Source: Patiria pectinifera
Taxonomy: Eukaryota > Echinodermata > Asteroidea > Valvatida > Asterinidae
NCBI GenBank assembly: GCA_029964075.1
Contig: CM057149.1
Span: forward strand, 4,226,465 to 4,290,464
Direction: 5' to 3'
Length of the DNA stretch: 64,000 bases
Shown: positions 1 through 11,944 of the stretch, in pieces
Position numbering within the stretch: position 1 is the first letter of the stretch
Layout of the letters: every line of letters begins with the position of its first letter
Position numbers and translations under genes: made by a program
The notes under the pieces: generated by a model
The model's input: only the letters and a program-made list of their open reading frames with translations
What the model was told of the DNA's origin: nothing
The model's database searches: none

Positions 1-2090
1 CAATTCATGTTACTTATTTCGATTTAGCCGATGCTTTTGGTTCAGTAGAACACAATATAATCAACCACAGTTTGCAGAGAAATGGTATCCCAGACTGTAT
101 TTGTAGATATATCAAAAACTGTATACTCAGGACTCCAGGGACAAGTGAAAGGTCCCGGATGGATGTCTTCAACATTTAAGTTCAAAAGGGGTGTCTTTCA
201 AGGTACGTGATCCTCTGTCCCCTATTATCTTTTTGGCAATCTTCAATCCAATTGTGCAACATCTGAAATCACTCGAACAATCTTTTGGCTATAACTTGGA
301 CGGGTGTCGTTACATAACACTGCCTTTCGCTGATGACTATTGTCTTGTAACATCTGACAAACGCAGGCACCAACAAATCATGAACGTCATCCATTTGCAT
401 AACCCAATCCATGCACTTGACACTGAATCCGGTCAAGTGTAAATCCATCTCCATTAGATCCGGTAAACCTGACACCTGTACGTTTTCCATTGGCGATACC
501 GTTTTGAAATCCTTGAAAGATGCACCAGAAAAAAATCCTTGGCAGTACCATAAAATATTCGGGTAAATCTCTGGACATCTTTGAACTTGTTAAAGCCAAG
601 CTTGATGGTATGGCAAAACCTATCATCGTGCATGGTCAGAGATGAGTTTAAACTTAGGGTGTATACCCATGCTACTCCTTCCATTAGGTATATGTTAACT
701 GTGCATGAATTAACTGACACCCAGCTAGAAAAGCTTGACAACATGCACACTAAGACCATCAAGGCTCTCCTTGGACTACCGCCACGTGGCCCAACTCCTG
801 CGATCATACATTGCCCTGACGCTATTGGTTTCCCCCGCATTTCTGAACTTTATCTGGAGTCCCATACTCTGGTCTACGCTCGGTGCATGGTTTAAGCTGA
901 CGATCGTGTTGTGCATGCTCTCAAATCGAAGTTAAATAAGGAGTTGAAATGGACACTTAAGAAAAACAAATATGGTTCCCCTCGAGGGCATGAAAAGTAC
1001 GTGCAGGCTCGCTGCCATACCAGAGCTCAAAACCGTGAGGCCCCCCCCCCCCCCAAAAAAAATGGTCTGAAATTAAACAAACTGTGAAAAACTTGTTTCT
1101 GAGTGTCGTCTCCAATTCTGGAGGGACCACATTAAACCTCTTGTCCAACAGGGAAACATGTTAAAACTCATTGATCTGGAAAACTCTGATCTAACCTGGA
1201 GATCTATAATCTATGATCTTCCTAGGGTGGTTCTTATCTTCCGACCTTCAGTAATCTCAAGACATAGGGAAAAAATCTCAAACTAAATGTAAATTATGTG
1301 GTAACGAAACACCGTTGCATGCCCTAAATAATTGTTCTGTTACACTTAACCAAGGCAGATACACCTGGCGCCACAACTCTATTCTTAGACACACTTTGAC
1401 TACTCTGAAGGCCACCATTGAGTCTGGTAACAATTACATTCTGATCTGCAGTGGCATCTCTGGTTTCACCACCACGGGCGGAACATTGCCAGCGAATGTT
1501 ATTGTTTCAAAACTCAAGTCCGATTTGGTCATACACCATACACAAGAAAACTCCATCCATCTTGTCGAGTTGACCGTGCCCTACGAGACAAACATTCAAA
1601 AAGCTCATAGTACTCGCAAAACGGAGAAATACAGAGACCTTGTTTCTGACATTCCGGATAACGGGTTTGCGTGTGATCTAACGTGCTTTGAAGAGGTTGG
1701 ATCGATCGGACTCGTTACTCCTGACAGTGTCATAAACATTGCCAACGTCTTCTCCTTTGTCAAAGCCAAACCTCCCAAATCACTCAAAAAGGAGCTCAGT
1801 AAATTGGCCCTCCTGTCCAGTTACGCCATCTGGAACGCTAGGCAGGAGCCGGCCTGGGGGTCTGAAATCCAGCCCTGCCATGATCCCCCAGGCCATCGTA
1901 ACGTGTTGTTTTCTTTTGTATTTATTTTGGTAGTAATTTTTTGTTGGTACTTTGTACAGCCCTGCGTATTACTTGGACCACTTAGTGATTCAGGTGTTGT
2001 CCTGAGCTTGAATGTTCCTCGCTTTGGTCTTGTTTAATAATGTTTTCTATTCTGCTTGAATAAAGGTTGATATAACACGCACAGTCTGAT
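1..2090 (+). mobile_element. LINE with restriction-like endonuclease (R2/HERO-like), 5' part outside window
   Basis: This is the 3' part of a non-LTR retrotransposon. Near the left edge a reverse-transcriptase signature reads YFDLADAFGSVEHN, followed by the catalytic FADD box at about 329-340. A thumb/connection region at about 690-880 contains VHELTDTQLEKLD. It is followed by a CCHC knuckle (C-x2-C-x7-H-x4-C) at about 1286-1335 and a restriction-like endonuclease domain to 2034. This order, with the nuclease after the RT and no apurinic endonuclease before it, is typical of R2, R4, NeSL and HERO-type elements. The RT part is broken into at least three frames (about 190-440, 580-895, 1285-2037), so the copy is dead. 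A C run followed by an A run at about 1040-1060 is a likely slippage site. The tail after 2040 is short and AT-rich. The exact clade is inferred. Confidence 0.85.
1285..2037 (+). pseudogene. C-terminal zinc knuckle plus restriction-like endonuclease ORF of the LINE
   Basis: This is the longest open stretch of the LINE. It opens with the zinc knuckle CKLCGNETPLHALNNC, then GRYTWRHNSIL, a conserved linker in this nuclease type. The catalytic core follows as KLKSDLVI and then VELTVPYE, with a downstream K-x2-KY motif (KTEKY). These match the D...E...K layout of type IIS-like nucleases in R2-group LINEs, which cut the target DNA for primed reverse transcription. The usual PD is replaced by SD in this copy. 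The apparent ATG at 1315 lies inside the zinc knuckle and is not a real start; the natural start is far upstream in the RT frame. The last 60 or so codons before the stop are hydrophobic and probably run beyond the true domain. Confidence 0.8.
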
Positions 2091-3329
2091 TCAATTAATA
2101 AATTAAAATTCGAAACTAAACATTCACTGGTGTTTTAAGCCAGATTTATAAAAAAAATAAGTAAAATAAGGCTGCCTAAAAAGTCTGGCGCCATCCCATT
2201 CAACGGTCAAATATTTATGAAATTCATTCAGGGAACTCGACAAAAATGGCTAAGTCGTGCATAAAAACCATTAACCTTCCTTTATTACCAGCCGTATTCA
2301 GGCCTCAGGGGTATCTAGTCACATGCATTGCTTGCAAAGTGAAACTATGGAATATGTAATAGACCCTGGCCCTGGCGAAGCCGACAATGGTCTATGATAC
2401 GCAAACAGATTCGGCAACAGAATTAAAAACTGACCGATCAGCAGGCGGCTTCTATATGCGCGTTTTCGGGCTGCCCGTGTACGCGTGCGTAAGCATCACG
2501 CCCACGATGAGTATCATTTTTGTACAAGTTGTTGCATTACAAAAACGCAGCATCGAAATTGACCATTCACAATCTTAGTCCCGATTTCGAAAAAAATGAC
2601 GTCACGCATGCTTAGATATATCAGACGTTAGACAGGAGACTGGGGTCAGTGGATAATAAGTGATACTCGGACTAGTAAATCCTCTGCTCTGCATGTGCAG
2701 TAACACAAATTCCAATGACAAAACGTGGGCCTCCGACAACCTAATCATGTCCTGGAGTTACTTACCAACAACTAGCAATTATAATTGATAATTGATTATC
2801 ATTTGAAACACACATTGTATGTTTTGCTAGGCAAACAGGCGTGTATTGGGCTGATGCACTTCGCCCCCACCCCCACCCCCCAAAAAGGAAGAAGTTTACA
2901 AACTTCCACTTAGCTTTGAGTTGTCCCCGGAAAAAGGAAAACAAGAAGATGGTTTAGATTCTGTTTCGCACCACTCTTCATTGTTCAACTTACAATCCAC
3001 AAAATCGCCAAAAATCGTGTGTCACCACTAACTGTAAAACTCGGATTTTAAAGTAATAACCACTGTCAAAAAAATATAACTGAGGTACAAGACAGAAAGA
3101 AGTGACGAAGAGAAACAAGAAAATAATTTACCAATTAATTGTATCTCAAAATCAGACTATTTACAATATTTACAAAGATCCGGAGTCTTGGATCAAATTC
3201 TCATAATAAATTCTATTTTTTTACGAGTTTCACATTCTACTTCAGCACTTCAGCCCACAAATTCAATTTATCGAGCACAGTTAGGACCATTCACAAATAT
3301 CAAGCAATTAAAGCCAGGGCAATATTTTA
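2091..3329. other. AT-rich stretch without recognisable gene
   Basis: No ORF here has domain-like content. A C-rich tract at about 2866-2881 and many short A and T runs are visible. I recognise no RNA gene or transposon end. Confidence 0.5.
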
Positions 3330-3339
3330 CAAAATAGTT

Positions 3340-3900
3340 TGAGCTATATCTTTTGAAGTAAATAGAGTACGGTGTTTATTTTCGTGAGGTTGTAGACGGT
3401 GCTTTGAGGAACATTTCTAACTCCCGGAAACAAGACCGTTTGACCTTCACTTCCGGTGTTACCGGAAGTGAAATAAAAATTGAATAGAACTCGAAATCAA
3501 AAGCATTTTACTATATACACATAAATTACGAAAGTGTTGAGATAGACTGTTTTTTTAAAAATCATCGTGGCGGCACATGCCGAATTAAGATGGCAATACA
3601 ATGTTGAACCATTAAAAACAAAACAATCATTAATACGAACTTTACACAAACATGCAGTAAGATACGGTCGGCCCCATTTAAATGAAAAAAAAAAACCTTT
3701 AAAAGTGTTAATGTTTAAAATGCGATTGACATTAAAAAATCAGTATATTTTGTAATTATCATTACAATCATCGAGATTGCACTGAGGAATAAATTATGAG
3801 TGAGGAATGCCAGACACAAAAGACAGCATGATGACGTCATCATCTGAAAGGGCGCCATCTAGCGGCACATCAAACAGAGCTTTTTATAAATTTTAAGACC
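3340..3900 (+). repeat. Dispersed repeat, copy A (ACTTCCGG hairpin family)
   Basis: This stretch matches 43440-43740 in the same orientation. Both begin with an AAATAGAGT..GGTGTT segment, pass through CTTGACC or TTTGACC and an inverted repeat around ACTTCCGGTGTTACCGGAAGT, and end near GGCGCCATCTA. The hairpin recurs at about 14970, 23035, 23345, 23630, 24830, 26080 and 43255, usually next to a GTCACGTGACC-like palindrome. Length and divergence suggest an old non-autonomous element. Confidence 0.6.
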
Positions 3901-4167
3901 ATGCGTCTTGACTTTTTTGAGGAAGAAGAGCTAAATTTTCTTTCTTGTATCCACGTTTTTAAGTTTATCTCTAAAGAGTTTAACCTTAGCCTTGCAACCA
4001 CTAATAATCGGCCGTCCCACAAACCCTTCTCCTTAGGAGCTTCCTTGTGAACTTTTTGGTAAGAGCCGTAAAGGCATGGAGTTTTGATGTCGCGGTTGCC
4101 GTGATTTCAGGAAAATTTTTTTTGGCCGAAACAGCCTTTGTTTTCGTTAACATTTAAAAAAAAAATG

Positions 4168-4580
4168 GTGGCTGTTTCGGCAATTGCCGGAACAGATTTT
4201 GTTTCCCAATTACATGTGTACACGTTTTCATCTTGGAAGACACTTTTGGCACTATACTTGGCGTACACTTAGACCAGCACCTGCAGATGTGTGCCGAACA
4301 TTGACGTCATCATGACGTCATCACGAGTCACGTGAAATCACAATATAGGTGCATATTTTTAAGGCCTATATCTCCAGAACTACATGTCCGATTGAGGTGA
4401 AACCTTTTTTAATTTATATGTTTTATATATGAAAATTGAAGTGATGTCATGATGACGTCATCACATGACATGTGACGTCATATTAAATGTTCATTTTTTT
4501 TAAGGCCTAAGCCATGACATAAACATGGCATAACAAAATGCCGAAACAGCCATGTGTTTGTCCACAAACGTAAATCTAGT
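4168..4580 (-). mobile_element. Short palindrome-ended element, probably complete
   Basis: Read on the minus strand, it begins at 4580 with ACTAGATTTACGTTTGTGGA. This contains a small hairpin (GTTTGTGGACAAAC) and is followed by GGCTGTTTCGGC. It ends at 4168 with a near-palindrome in which a copy of CTGTTCCGGC faces GCCGAAACAGCC. The interior holds several TGACGTCA palindromes and an element-typical ATCGGACATG-like segment. The same termini occur on larger relatives at about 22.9-26.7, 36.6-37.7 and 37.7-39.9 kb, and as a partial copy at about 14.6-15.1 kb. It has no coding capacity. The architecture resembles Helentron-associated non-autonomous elements. Confidence 0.6.
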
Positions 4581-5119
4581 TGTTTGTTTTCATTTGTATT
4601 CCACCACAAATCCCATAGACTTTGTACACTTTTTGACACTTTTTCAGTATCAAACCAACATTTCACACAAATTAAGACCGCATTAAACGTTGTCAAGTGA
4701 AGTCGTGTTGACGTCATCATAATTATGTTATGCAACGCTTTATTTTAGGTGAATTTCTTAAAGTCGTTTTTACAGATCTACAAGCCCCATTGGCTTACAA
4801 CTTTGCAGGTAAGGAAATAGTCAGGCACAACTTAAACGAGATGATGTCCTCAAGTGTTTGATTTCCATTCATTTTATTATTGTTATGAGTTTTAAACGAA
4901 TAAAGACAAATCCTCCACAGCCACGAATCAGACAAAGAAAAAAATATTTGTGACCGAAAACAGAACCTGACTGAAAAATAATAGTTAATAAAGGAAAAAC
5001 AAATCTGTAAAACTTAATATTGACCTTTGCTTCAAAAAACTGTGAAATCACCAAACCGGAAGTTTGGTGTTGTAGTATATTTATAGTTATACTCAGTACG
5101 AAAGCTGTTGTCAACTCAC

Positions 5120-5189
5120 CAAGGTATTTGTCCGTGAATTGAGCACGAGTCCACTCGCTCGGTCTTCTCGCTCGGTCGTTGTTATCCAC
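5120..5189 (-). CDS. Possible isolated coding exon (unknown protein)
   Basis: On the minus strand a short open stretch reads DNNDRARRPSEWTRAQFTDK, then YL. It ends at a strong splice donor (CCTTG then GTGAGTTG) at 5120/5119. It is hydrophilic and codon-like, unlike its AT-rich surroundings. An in-frame stop lies just upstream and there is no ATG, so it would have to be an internal or broken exon. I do not recognise the family and found no partner exon. It could be chance. Confidence 0.2.
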
Positions 5190-5199
5190 GAGGATTGTT

Positions 5200-6369
5200 C
5201 AAGACACAAACAGACGTTTACTGACTTGACGAAAACACACGAAGACGAAAATAAACGCTGGTAAAATTATGCTGAAGATTGGTGCTCAAAAAATGTCAAA
5301 ACGCGATAACTCCTAACTTTTCACCAACAGCCAGAACACATGGAAAAAAACCCCACGGAGCACATGTGGACGCACCAGCGAATTAATATGTACATTACAG
5401 GGTACCAGTCAAAGATGTTCGCTGGCGTTGATTGGCGAGTTCTTTACATGTGACGTCAATGTTGTTATTTACATTAAGTCGCGTTATGGTTAAAGGGGCA
5501 GTCACTACAGTGTTATTAATACATACACTGATACTTACCATATTTACATGGGTTATTTTTACTTTATGATAAACAAGTTTTAGTAGGGGTGGGCCAATGT
5601 ACAGATTTGGGTTCCCGTGGAAATTTTATGTTAATATATGGCAACCATTATAAATGTTATCTGTGAGTCCTGAGAACAAGAAATTTGATGTTGCCATTTT
5701 TTTATAGACCTTTAGTGAGCTTGACCTGAGGTCAAAGTTTATGGGTCATTGTCACCAAAAATTTGCCATCCGGAAGGGTTTGCGAAGATTTTCAAGGCAA
5801 GTGAGCACATTTGTATTTAGTTGAGAGTTTTTCCATTATAATAAATGTAATTATCGACGTATTTATGGCTTTTGCAGAAGAAAACATGGGAATATGTCAC
5901 TTTTACCCGAAAAGGTCCGGGCTGTTTTGACCATCTCACACGGATTCCGCCCGCCCCCTCCCCCATGACCTCGGCCATTGAGTGACGAAAAATTATGAAA
6001 CTCGGTATATGCATAGACCAACTTAACATGAACAAACCCCAAAAAAATTCCTGACTATAGGTGAAAGGGTTTTGAAATTTTGGCTAATTAATCATTCATA
6101 TGCACGTATGGTAATTCAAATGATTGTGTACACTACGTTTATTGGGGAAATTTGGTTTTGACGGTGGGTAGCGCCAAAACAAATTCGCTACGCGACAACC
6201 CGCGGTCCGAATTTTATGTTTTTGGTATCACAAGATTGGCAAGACTCGAAGCTAACACGTCAAGACAGCTTGGGCCGCGATATAAATAAATTTTCAAGGG
6301 CATCGCGGAAGAAGTTTGGGGGGTAAATCCCCCCCCCCCTTGGGGCTAATGTTGATTTTGAGGACCTGT
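5200..6369. other. Non-coding stretch, nothing recognised
   Basis: I see no coding domain or transposon terminus. A C run lies at about 6331-6340 just before the LINE remnant. The remainder is unstructured to the eye. Confidence 0.4.
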
Positions 6370-7841
6370 ATTTATTTAAATGCAAAATGTGACCAACCCT
6401 TTAGTGCCTTGCATCCAAATATGTTGTTCAGTGTCCTCTGTTAATACCGCACTCACTCTGGGTGTTAGTCGGTTGGGGAAAAGCCCCGCTTCTTCATGGT
6501 GCTTTTGGTGCGAGCCACTCCAGAGCGGAGGCGCTTTATAAGCACCTCCAGGTCTTCCATCCTGCATTGGATCCTGTAGGTAAGGCTTCTGCAGGCTAGA
6601 TTGGCATCTCATGTAGTGGGGTAGATGGCAACAGCCTGGCCGACCCAGGAGGCACACACTTGGGTCTTAATAGCAGGGTTGATCGCTTTCAGGTGACTCA
6701 CAGTGTAGCATTGCTGTGACTGGTCAAGAGCATCGGTCAATGTCTTCTCTATCGCGGTAAAGCATGTGTGTTGATATGCTATATGAAGCGCTTTGCCAGT
6801 GAGTCTGTCGGTAGGTAGCTCGTAGAGACGTTGTACATGATAGATGCAAGCACACTCCCTTGTGGAGACCGTTCCTTTGAAGACGAACCCTTCTCTGCCG
6901 TTGAATTCTACAAAGAAACCATGGTTCTGCAGTTGAACACCGATAAACTGGGTGAGGTTCAGGTCTGCCGTCATGTACAGGATCCTCTGAAGGAGTCGGC
7001 AATGGTTAACAGTGTCATAAGCATCTGTAAGATCAACAAAGACGGTGCCGGTGATCTATTTTTTTCTGATGAAAGCCGTCCTCGATGTACTAAGTGAGGT
7101 TTAGAAGCTGTCCAGTTGTAGATTTGCCGGGACGGAAGCCTGCCTGCCTGTTCCTGTATCAGTTGTTGCTCAATGAAGGGCAAGACGGTTGAGAAGGAAA
7201 CGTTTAAGGTTTTAGGTTGACGATGACCTTCAACTTTTGCCACACGTTAGGTATTGTTTGTGTGGCGAGGCAGGTGTTGAAGAGCGGTGATGGTTGGCGG
7301 TGATGTTACAATGCTGTTCACTCGGCTCTGTGCAGTCATTGCTGAGCTTTTTGATTATGCTCCAGGCTTGGAGGCCATATTGGCTTCTTGGCCATATTGG
7401 TGGTTACCGCAGGGGTTTGCCACAAGCTTTGAAGCTGTTCTGATATGGCTGTTATTCATTCCTCCCCAGCTGAGATGGTATCGACAGCAAGAGGGTTGTT
7501 TTCATACTGGCGTTTTTATTTCCTGTAAATTTCCGCACTGCGGGATGCTAATCCTGGGATGTAATCTGTGCGGCAGCCCCTAGAAAAGTTCTTGCACCAC
7601 CACATCAACAAATCGATGTCATAGTTATCGGGGGTCAGTGGATCAATGTCAGCTAGATGGTGTTTGAGCTCATTGGTGAAGCCTTCACAGTTGGCCTTAC
7701 TAAGTTGAAACAGCAGCGGAATGGAATTGTTGCTAGAGAGACAGCAGCAGTCACTTGAATTCCAATAGGGCGATGTTGGGTCTATGGAATGGGGTCAAGA
7801 AAGATCTTGTTGCTAAGCGAGGCGAAGTTGTGGCTTACAAA
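6370..7841 (-). mobile_element. LINE remnant, reverse-transcriptase half (right part at 11945-12570)
   Basis: Minus-strand translation in shifting frames gives recognisable RT blocks. From high to low coordinate these are HRPIGIQVTAAV (about 7770), EQAGRLPSRQ-like (about 7150), a VFVDLTDAYDTVNH-like palm motif (about 7050), RLLQRILYMTADLNLTQFIG (about 6980), and a degenerate YADD-equivalent near 6780 followed by CFTAIEKTLTDALDQ. The frame changes many times, so this is an old dead copy of an APE-type LINE (Jockey/I-like by feel). It continues on the far side of the 4.1-kb TIR element. Rejoining the two halves across that insertion restores ALAFVSH without a frame change. Confidence 0.75.
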
Positions 7842-9205
7842 TAGTCCGTGGGACGAGAGCCCGAAAACGCTTTAGTTTTCGAGATAGGCGATCTGGTTCA
7901 CCGAATTTTATAAAACTTGCCAGATATGTAGATTATGGTGTACCATATCAGAAAAACGTTGTTCCCTGGTCCACGAATTGTTTGGGAATGAGAAATTCTA
8001 CGACAAAAACACGCACGAATTGTGCATGAGAAAAAAAGAAAGAAATGGCGCCCTCTTTTGACACAGCAAATATACATTTTACACGCAATGCATGCGCGCG
8101 CGAGGCGGGTTCGCCCGTCGTGCTGAACATTTGTTTAATGTTAGATTCTAGCATTTTTATTTGTAATTATTTCTAAAGCAAGATGCTTATTACAGTTAAT
8201 TTCAATTTGAAATAACCAGGGAGTTCCTTATATTATAAAATATCTTGTAAATGACAAGCCTTTATGAAAGAATAATGTGTAAAACCCATGAGCCCCAGAA
8301 CTTGCAAGTTGCTTCGTTATATCCCACAAAAACTGTAAATCAGTCAATCTTCTCTAAATGGCTGCTAGTTAGCTGAAACGCATGATCATCATTAATATGG
8401 GGCAGGTGTCATACTTAAATTGATTTAAATTTAGATTAAATTTGATAAGAGCGATTTGAAACAATAAATAACAAATACGATCCAAATACTGTTTCTATAA
8501 CTTTTTTATTCCAACTTTGATGTGCTGTACATGACATACTGCATTCAGCCAAAAGAAATACACAGATGGAAAAATCTTTATCAGTTAGTGTTTTTTCTTG
8601 AATGAACAATTTGAGTGAGATGAGTTCATGTATTCCAAATTAAATGACAAAGATCCTCCCCAGAAGAAAGAGCCCCAAAAGAACAGCTTCCAGTAGCAGA
8701 TAACTTTACAAAAGTTGTTTAAGGTGTGCAGGCATTCCACTTTAAGTAAAAACTTGGATTCAAAACCATCTAGTATACATTTGTTTCTTGAACTTCTGTT
8801 TTAAACGACGATACAACCAATTATTTCCTTTTTGGCCCTATCCATTTCCCAAATCCCAATATACACCACATCAAACATTCATAAGGGTTTAATACAACTT
8901 CAAACACACCTTATGCAGTGTTACATGTATCTGTTTGCCAATTTGGTTAACAGCCTTCATGAAAAAGAAATTAAAACAAAAATAAGTTTTCTAAATGCCA
9001 GTTTGTAAACAAACACAAATGTGTTTTCACAGATATCAATTATTCTGACCACACCAATGCAATGGTACTTCCTCAGTTGAATTTCTGCAATTACAGTACA
9101 TGTATAAGTGTCAAATACAAGAAACAATAAGAGCAATTACACAAATGCACCGAAACAATTCTGAGCACATCCATTTTGGATTTGACAATGTGCATAAGAA
9201 GTTCT

Positions 9206-9450
9206 TCATTGTTGTTTTCCCGTCGCCTGTAGCAATCTTTCAGCCTGTAGGGTAGTACATGTGACCAGGGGTTCTTGCCTCCTCTTCCTTGTGACTCGGC
9301 AGGTCACACACTTCTCCTTCCTGCAAAGGATGCACTGTTTGGGAAAAACATGTTGTGATCTTGCTGCAGTCTTAGAAACCATTTGCGTGGCTGAACGGAG
9401 TCTTCTCTTTTTCACAGGGGGGTGGGGAACCTTTTTGGCTGTTTCAGTTT
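9206..9450 (-). CDS. Last exon of uncharacterised gene carried in the TIR element
   Basis: On the minus strand a good splice acceptor (pyrimidine-rich, ending TGTATTCTAG) sits at 9451. An open exon runs from there to a TGA at 9208-9206. The product is basic: KKRRLRS near the start, then VFPKQCILCRKEKC, a C-x2-C zinc-binding type motif, then LQAERLLQATGKQQ. The C-x2-C plus basic pattern resembles uncharacterised, probably transposon-derived proteins common in marine invertebrates. I cannot name it. The stop soon after suggests that only the N-terminal part of a longer protein remains. Confidence 0.4.
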
Positions 9451-10015
9451 CTAGAATACAGTAGAGAAACAGAAAATACAATCTTATTCAACTGTTTACA
9501 TGTAATTAACATTTATTTGGTTGTATTTATTGAAATAAGGCCATATTTCAATGAAAATGTTGTGTTGCTCTCAAATAAACAAAATCAGGAGGGTATATGT
9601 CATGTTTCTTCCTTAAATTTGTGAGATTATCTTTTTGGGGGTGTCGGATGGGGAGGGTAAACAACAGTATACATTAAAACCTTCCCCTTCTTCCAAATTA
9701 CAAATAAATGGAAAGAAAGTTATCAGTTCTTGGGCCTAATACTGGTATACACATGTGCATGTACATGGCCATGTATATATTTGTGGATGGTACACTAGCC
9801 CAGGTGGACTCCCTTTCCTCCCTACGTTACACGTACATTGCGTTTTTATAGCTAAAAGTAAAAGTTTCAAAAGATACATTAAACTCTTTGGACTGTCTTT
9901 TCATAAACAAAATACATTTCACATGGACACTGGGTGAACTGAACTATATGACAACAGTTTTCCAGTGTAACTTAGTTACAGACATCAGATAAATACTGGG
10001 GGGAGGGAGATGGGG

Positions 10016-10655
10016 GTCAGACAAGTCGACCGTTGAGACAACTCGACTCGGGACAGGTCGACCGTTGAGACAACTCGACCGTTGAGACAACTGGACCAAC
10101 TGTGCGATAAATGGAAAGACAAGTCGACCGTTGAGACAAGTCGCCTCGCAAGTTTTGGGCCTAGTTTCGGGGATAGTATCGGGGATTTTGACAGCAGCTG
10201 ATCGCCGTTTGGGAGTGATGACACATGAGGTGTTTTTTTTGCATATAACAGAGCTGATATAGCACTGCGTGATTGTCCGTGCACATCGTTCGTTTTTCTC
10301 AAGGCCACGTGCGCGCATCCCCGGTCAACGTGGCCGTACCGTGCACGGTGGCATCGTTTTTGCCGGTCCTGTACGCCCATTTGCCGCGCCGGTCGACGTG
10401 CCCGCATGCCGGGCCCGGCCCGGTCCTCGCGGGCGGGCGGGGCGCACTGGCCCGACGCGACGCCCTCTGTACATCGAGTATGCCTGCGCCGCATCCGTGA
10501 TAGGTCTTGCAGAAGATTTGTGCAACTTTTTCTGTTCCACGTGTATTCATTTCCATTAAGTCGAGCAGTCTCAACGGTCGAGTTGTCCCGAGTCGAGTTG
10601 TCTCAACGGTCGACTAGTCCCGAGTCGAGTTGTCTCAACGGTCGACTTGTCCGAC
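10016..10655. mobile_element. 0.64-kb nested element whose inverted ends are built from tandem repeats
   Basis: The left end reads GTCAGACAAGTCGACCGTTG and repeats the GTCGACCGTTGAGACAACTC unit several times to about 10150. The right end (about 10560-10655) has the same unit in inverted orientation, ending CTTGTCCGAC. The middle (10300-10500) is strikingly GC-rich compared with its surroundings and gives several overlapping spurious ORFs. I see no transposase, so it looks like a non-autonomous TIR element. It is inserted in an intron of the gene remnant carried by the 4.1-kb element. Confidence 0.65.
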
Positions 10656-10804
10656 ATTCAGGGAGATTATCAACAGCACCTCACAAATATACTTGTATAA
10701 GTTTATCACACCATCATCTCCCTGCAGTTTTTTTTTCATGAAGGTTACCCAATTTGTTAATGAATAGAAATGGAAGCAACAGTTTCTATACAAATAAAAT
10801 GTAC

Positions 10805-10887
10805 CTGCAATTTTAGACTTCTCTTTTTGCTGGGCTTGAACTGCTCTCTTCACCTTGGACTTGTCAGTGTACAGACTGTAGCATGAC
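10805..10887 (-). CDS. Internal exon of uncharacterised gene in the TIR element
   Basis: On the minus strand the exon is bounded by an acceptor (TTTTTTTCTGTATAG) at 10888 and a donor (GCAG then GTACAT) at 10804. It reads SCYSLYTDKSKVKRAVQAQQ, then KEKSKIA, a hydrophilic segment with YTDKSK followed by a basic run. It sits between the exon near 11.3-11.6 kb and the last exon at 9.2-9.45 kb on the same strand. Order and content suggest one spliced transcript. Confidence 0.4.
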
Positions 10888-11329
10888 CTATACAGAAAAA
10901 AAATGTGGAGGTTTACATTTACATAGTACCAACATGACCAATAGGCCTACCATGACTACACCATTGCAAGGCACTAACATCAGAACATGTTGACTAACGT
11001 TTATACACAATCATTGACTGCATTTAACAGTTTAAGTAGTTTTAGGAAGGCATACAAATCTACATGTACTGCATTCAGGCCCCTATGCCATGAATTTTCA
11101 GAGCCCCTCCCCCCCCCTTAATGCCCTTGCCCTTATTTTATCTCGATCATCATGATCATAAAATAGTCAAGTCATCATGGTCATCTGGTCATGGACATGA
11201 TGGTAGGTTACTAGATATTGCACAATCTCGAAGTGAAGGGAAGTGTATGATTTGTATCTCACCGATGATGACCGGCATTCTCTAGGATCGTGAGATTGCA
11301 ACCGCATACTGACGGGCTGATCATGCTGA

Positions 11330-11630
11330 TCCGTAGCAACACTTGCGCCGGCTGACGTAGCGCATGTTTTGGCGATGAACTGCCTTGGCCCTGGCCCTTG
11401 CTATCTCGGCTTGCGGTCCTTTTGTGACATGTGTGAAGGCCTTCCAGACGTCGGTATACTCAAGGAAACGTGACCAGCTGTGCCCCCCCCCCCATAAATA
11501 ACTGCACTTCACCCTTTCCAGTCGGAAAGTGCATGAGACACTGAACTGATGATTTTGGAGCATTTTCTTCACCTGTCTCCGCTGCGGTCTCGGACTCGGT
11601 ACTTCCTTCCGACGACATGGACGACGCCAT
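11330..11630 (-). CDS. First exon of uncharacterised gene in the TIR element
   Basis: On the minus strand an ATG at 11630 opens MASSMSSEGSTESETAAETG, an acidic serine-rich start, then SSVQCLMHFPTGKGEVQLF. A poly-G run (plus-strand Cs at about 11481-11491) follows, after which the sensible frame shifts to SWSRFLEYTDVWKAFTHVTK. The frame switch at the homopolymer means either a dead copy or a sequencing length error. I do not recognise the family with confidence. The donor of this exon was not fixed. Confidence 0.35.
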
Positions 11631-11944
11631 GTTGGACTCGCCTCTTGTCGACGTATATAGAACGTGCAATTTGATTGGTTCTTTGGCGACACAACACAAA
11701 CCTTGCACGTTATTGGTTGATTTTTATCCTCTCTCGGGCGTTATTTTGTCTAACGATTTTTTGGCTGTAACCTCGAATTTGATGTTAATTAAAATTCATT
11801 TGTGAAGTCCCAAACCACCCACGAATGCGGGAACGTGGTTTGTTAGCGCTTTCTATTTTTGATCAATGGAATGAGAAATATTAGAAAAAATTCGGAAAAC
11901 CAGATCGCGTAACGAGCGAAAAAAAGGCCTCGTCCCACGGACTA

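Larger units (their letters stand above)
7842..11944. mobile_element. 4.1-kb TIR DNA element inserted in the LINE, 3-bp target duplication (AAA)
   Basis: The ends are inverted copies starting TAGTCCGTGGGACGAG. The similarity resumes further in as GCGATCTGGTT..CCGAATTTT. AAA occurs directly outside both ends (7839-7841 and 11945-11947). Removing the insert and one AAA gives a continuous LINE reading frame, which fixes the boundaries precisely. The interior carries a minus-strand spliced gene remnant (exons near 11.33-11.63, 10.81-10.89 and 9.21-9.45 kb) and a second nested element at 10016-10655. I recognise no transposase. A 3-bp duplication fits several superfamilies, including PIF/Harbinger-, CACTA- and Zator-like, so the class is left open. 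Confidence 0.75.

Noticed and set aside
10269-10574. Several overlapping GC-rich ORFs on both strands
   Set aside because: They all fall in the GC-rich core of the nested element, where stops are rare by composition. Arg/Pro/Ala-rich nonsense is expected.
7842-11944. Considered as a Polinton or other capsid-bearing element
   Set aside because: The element is only 4.1 kb with a 3-bp target duplication, and I see no polymerase, integrase, ATPase or capsid-like protein.
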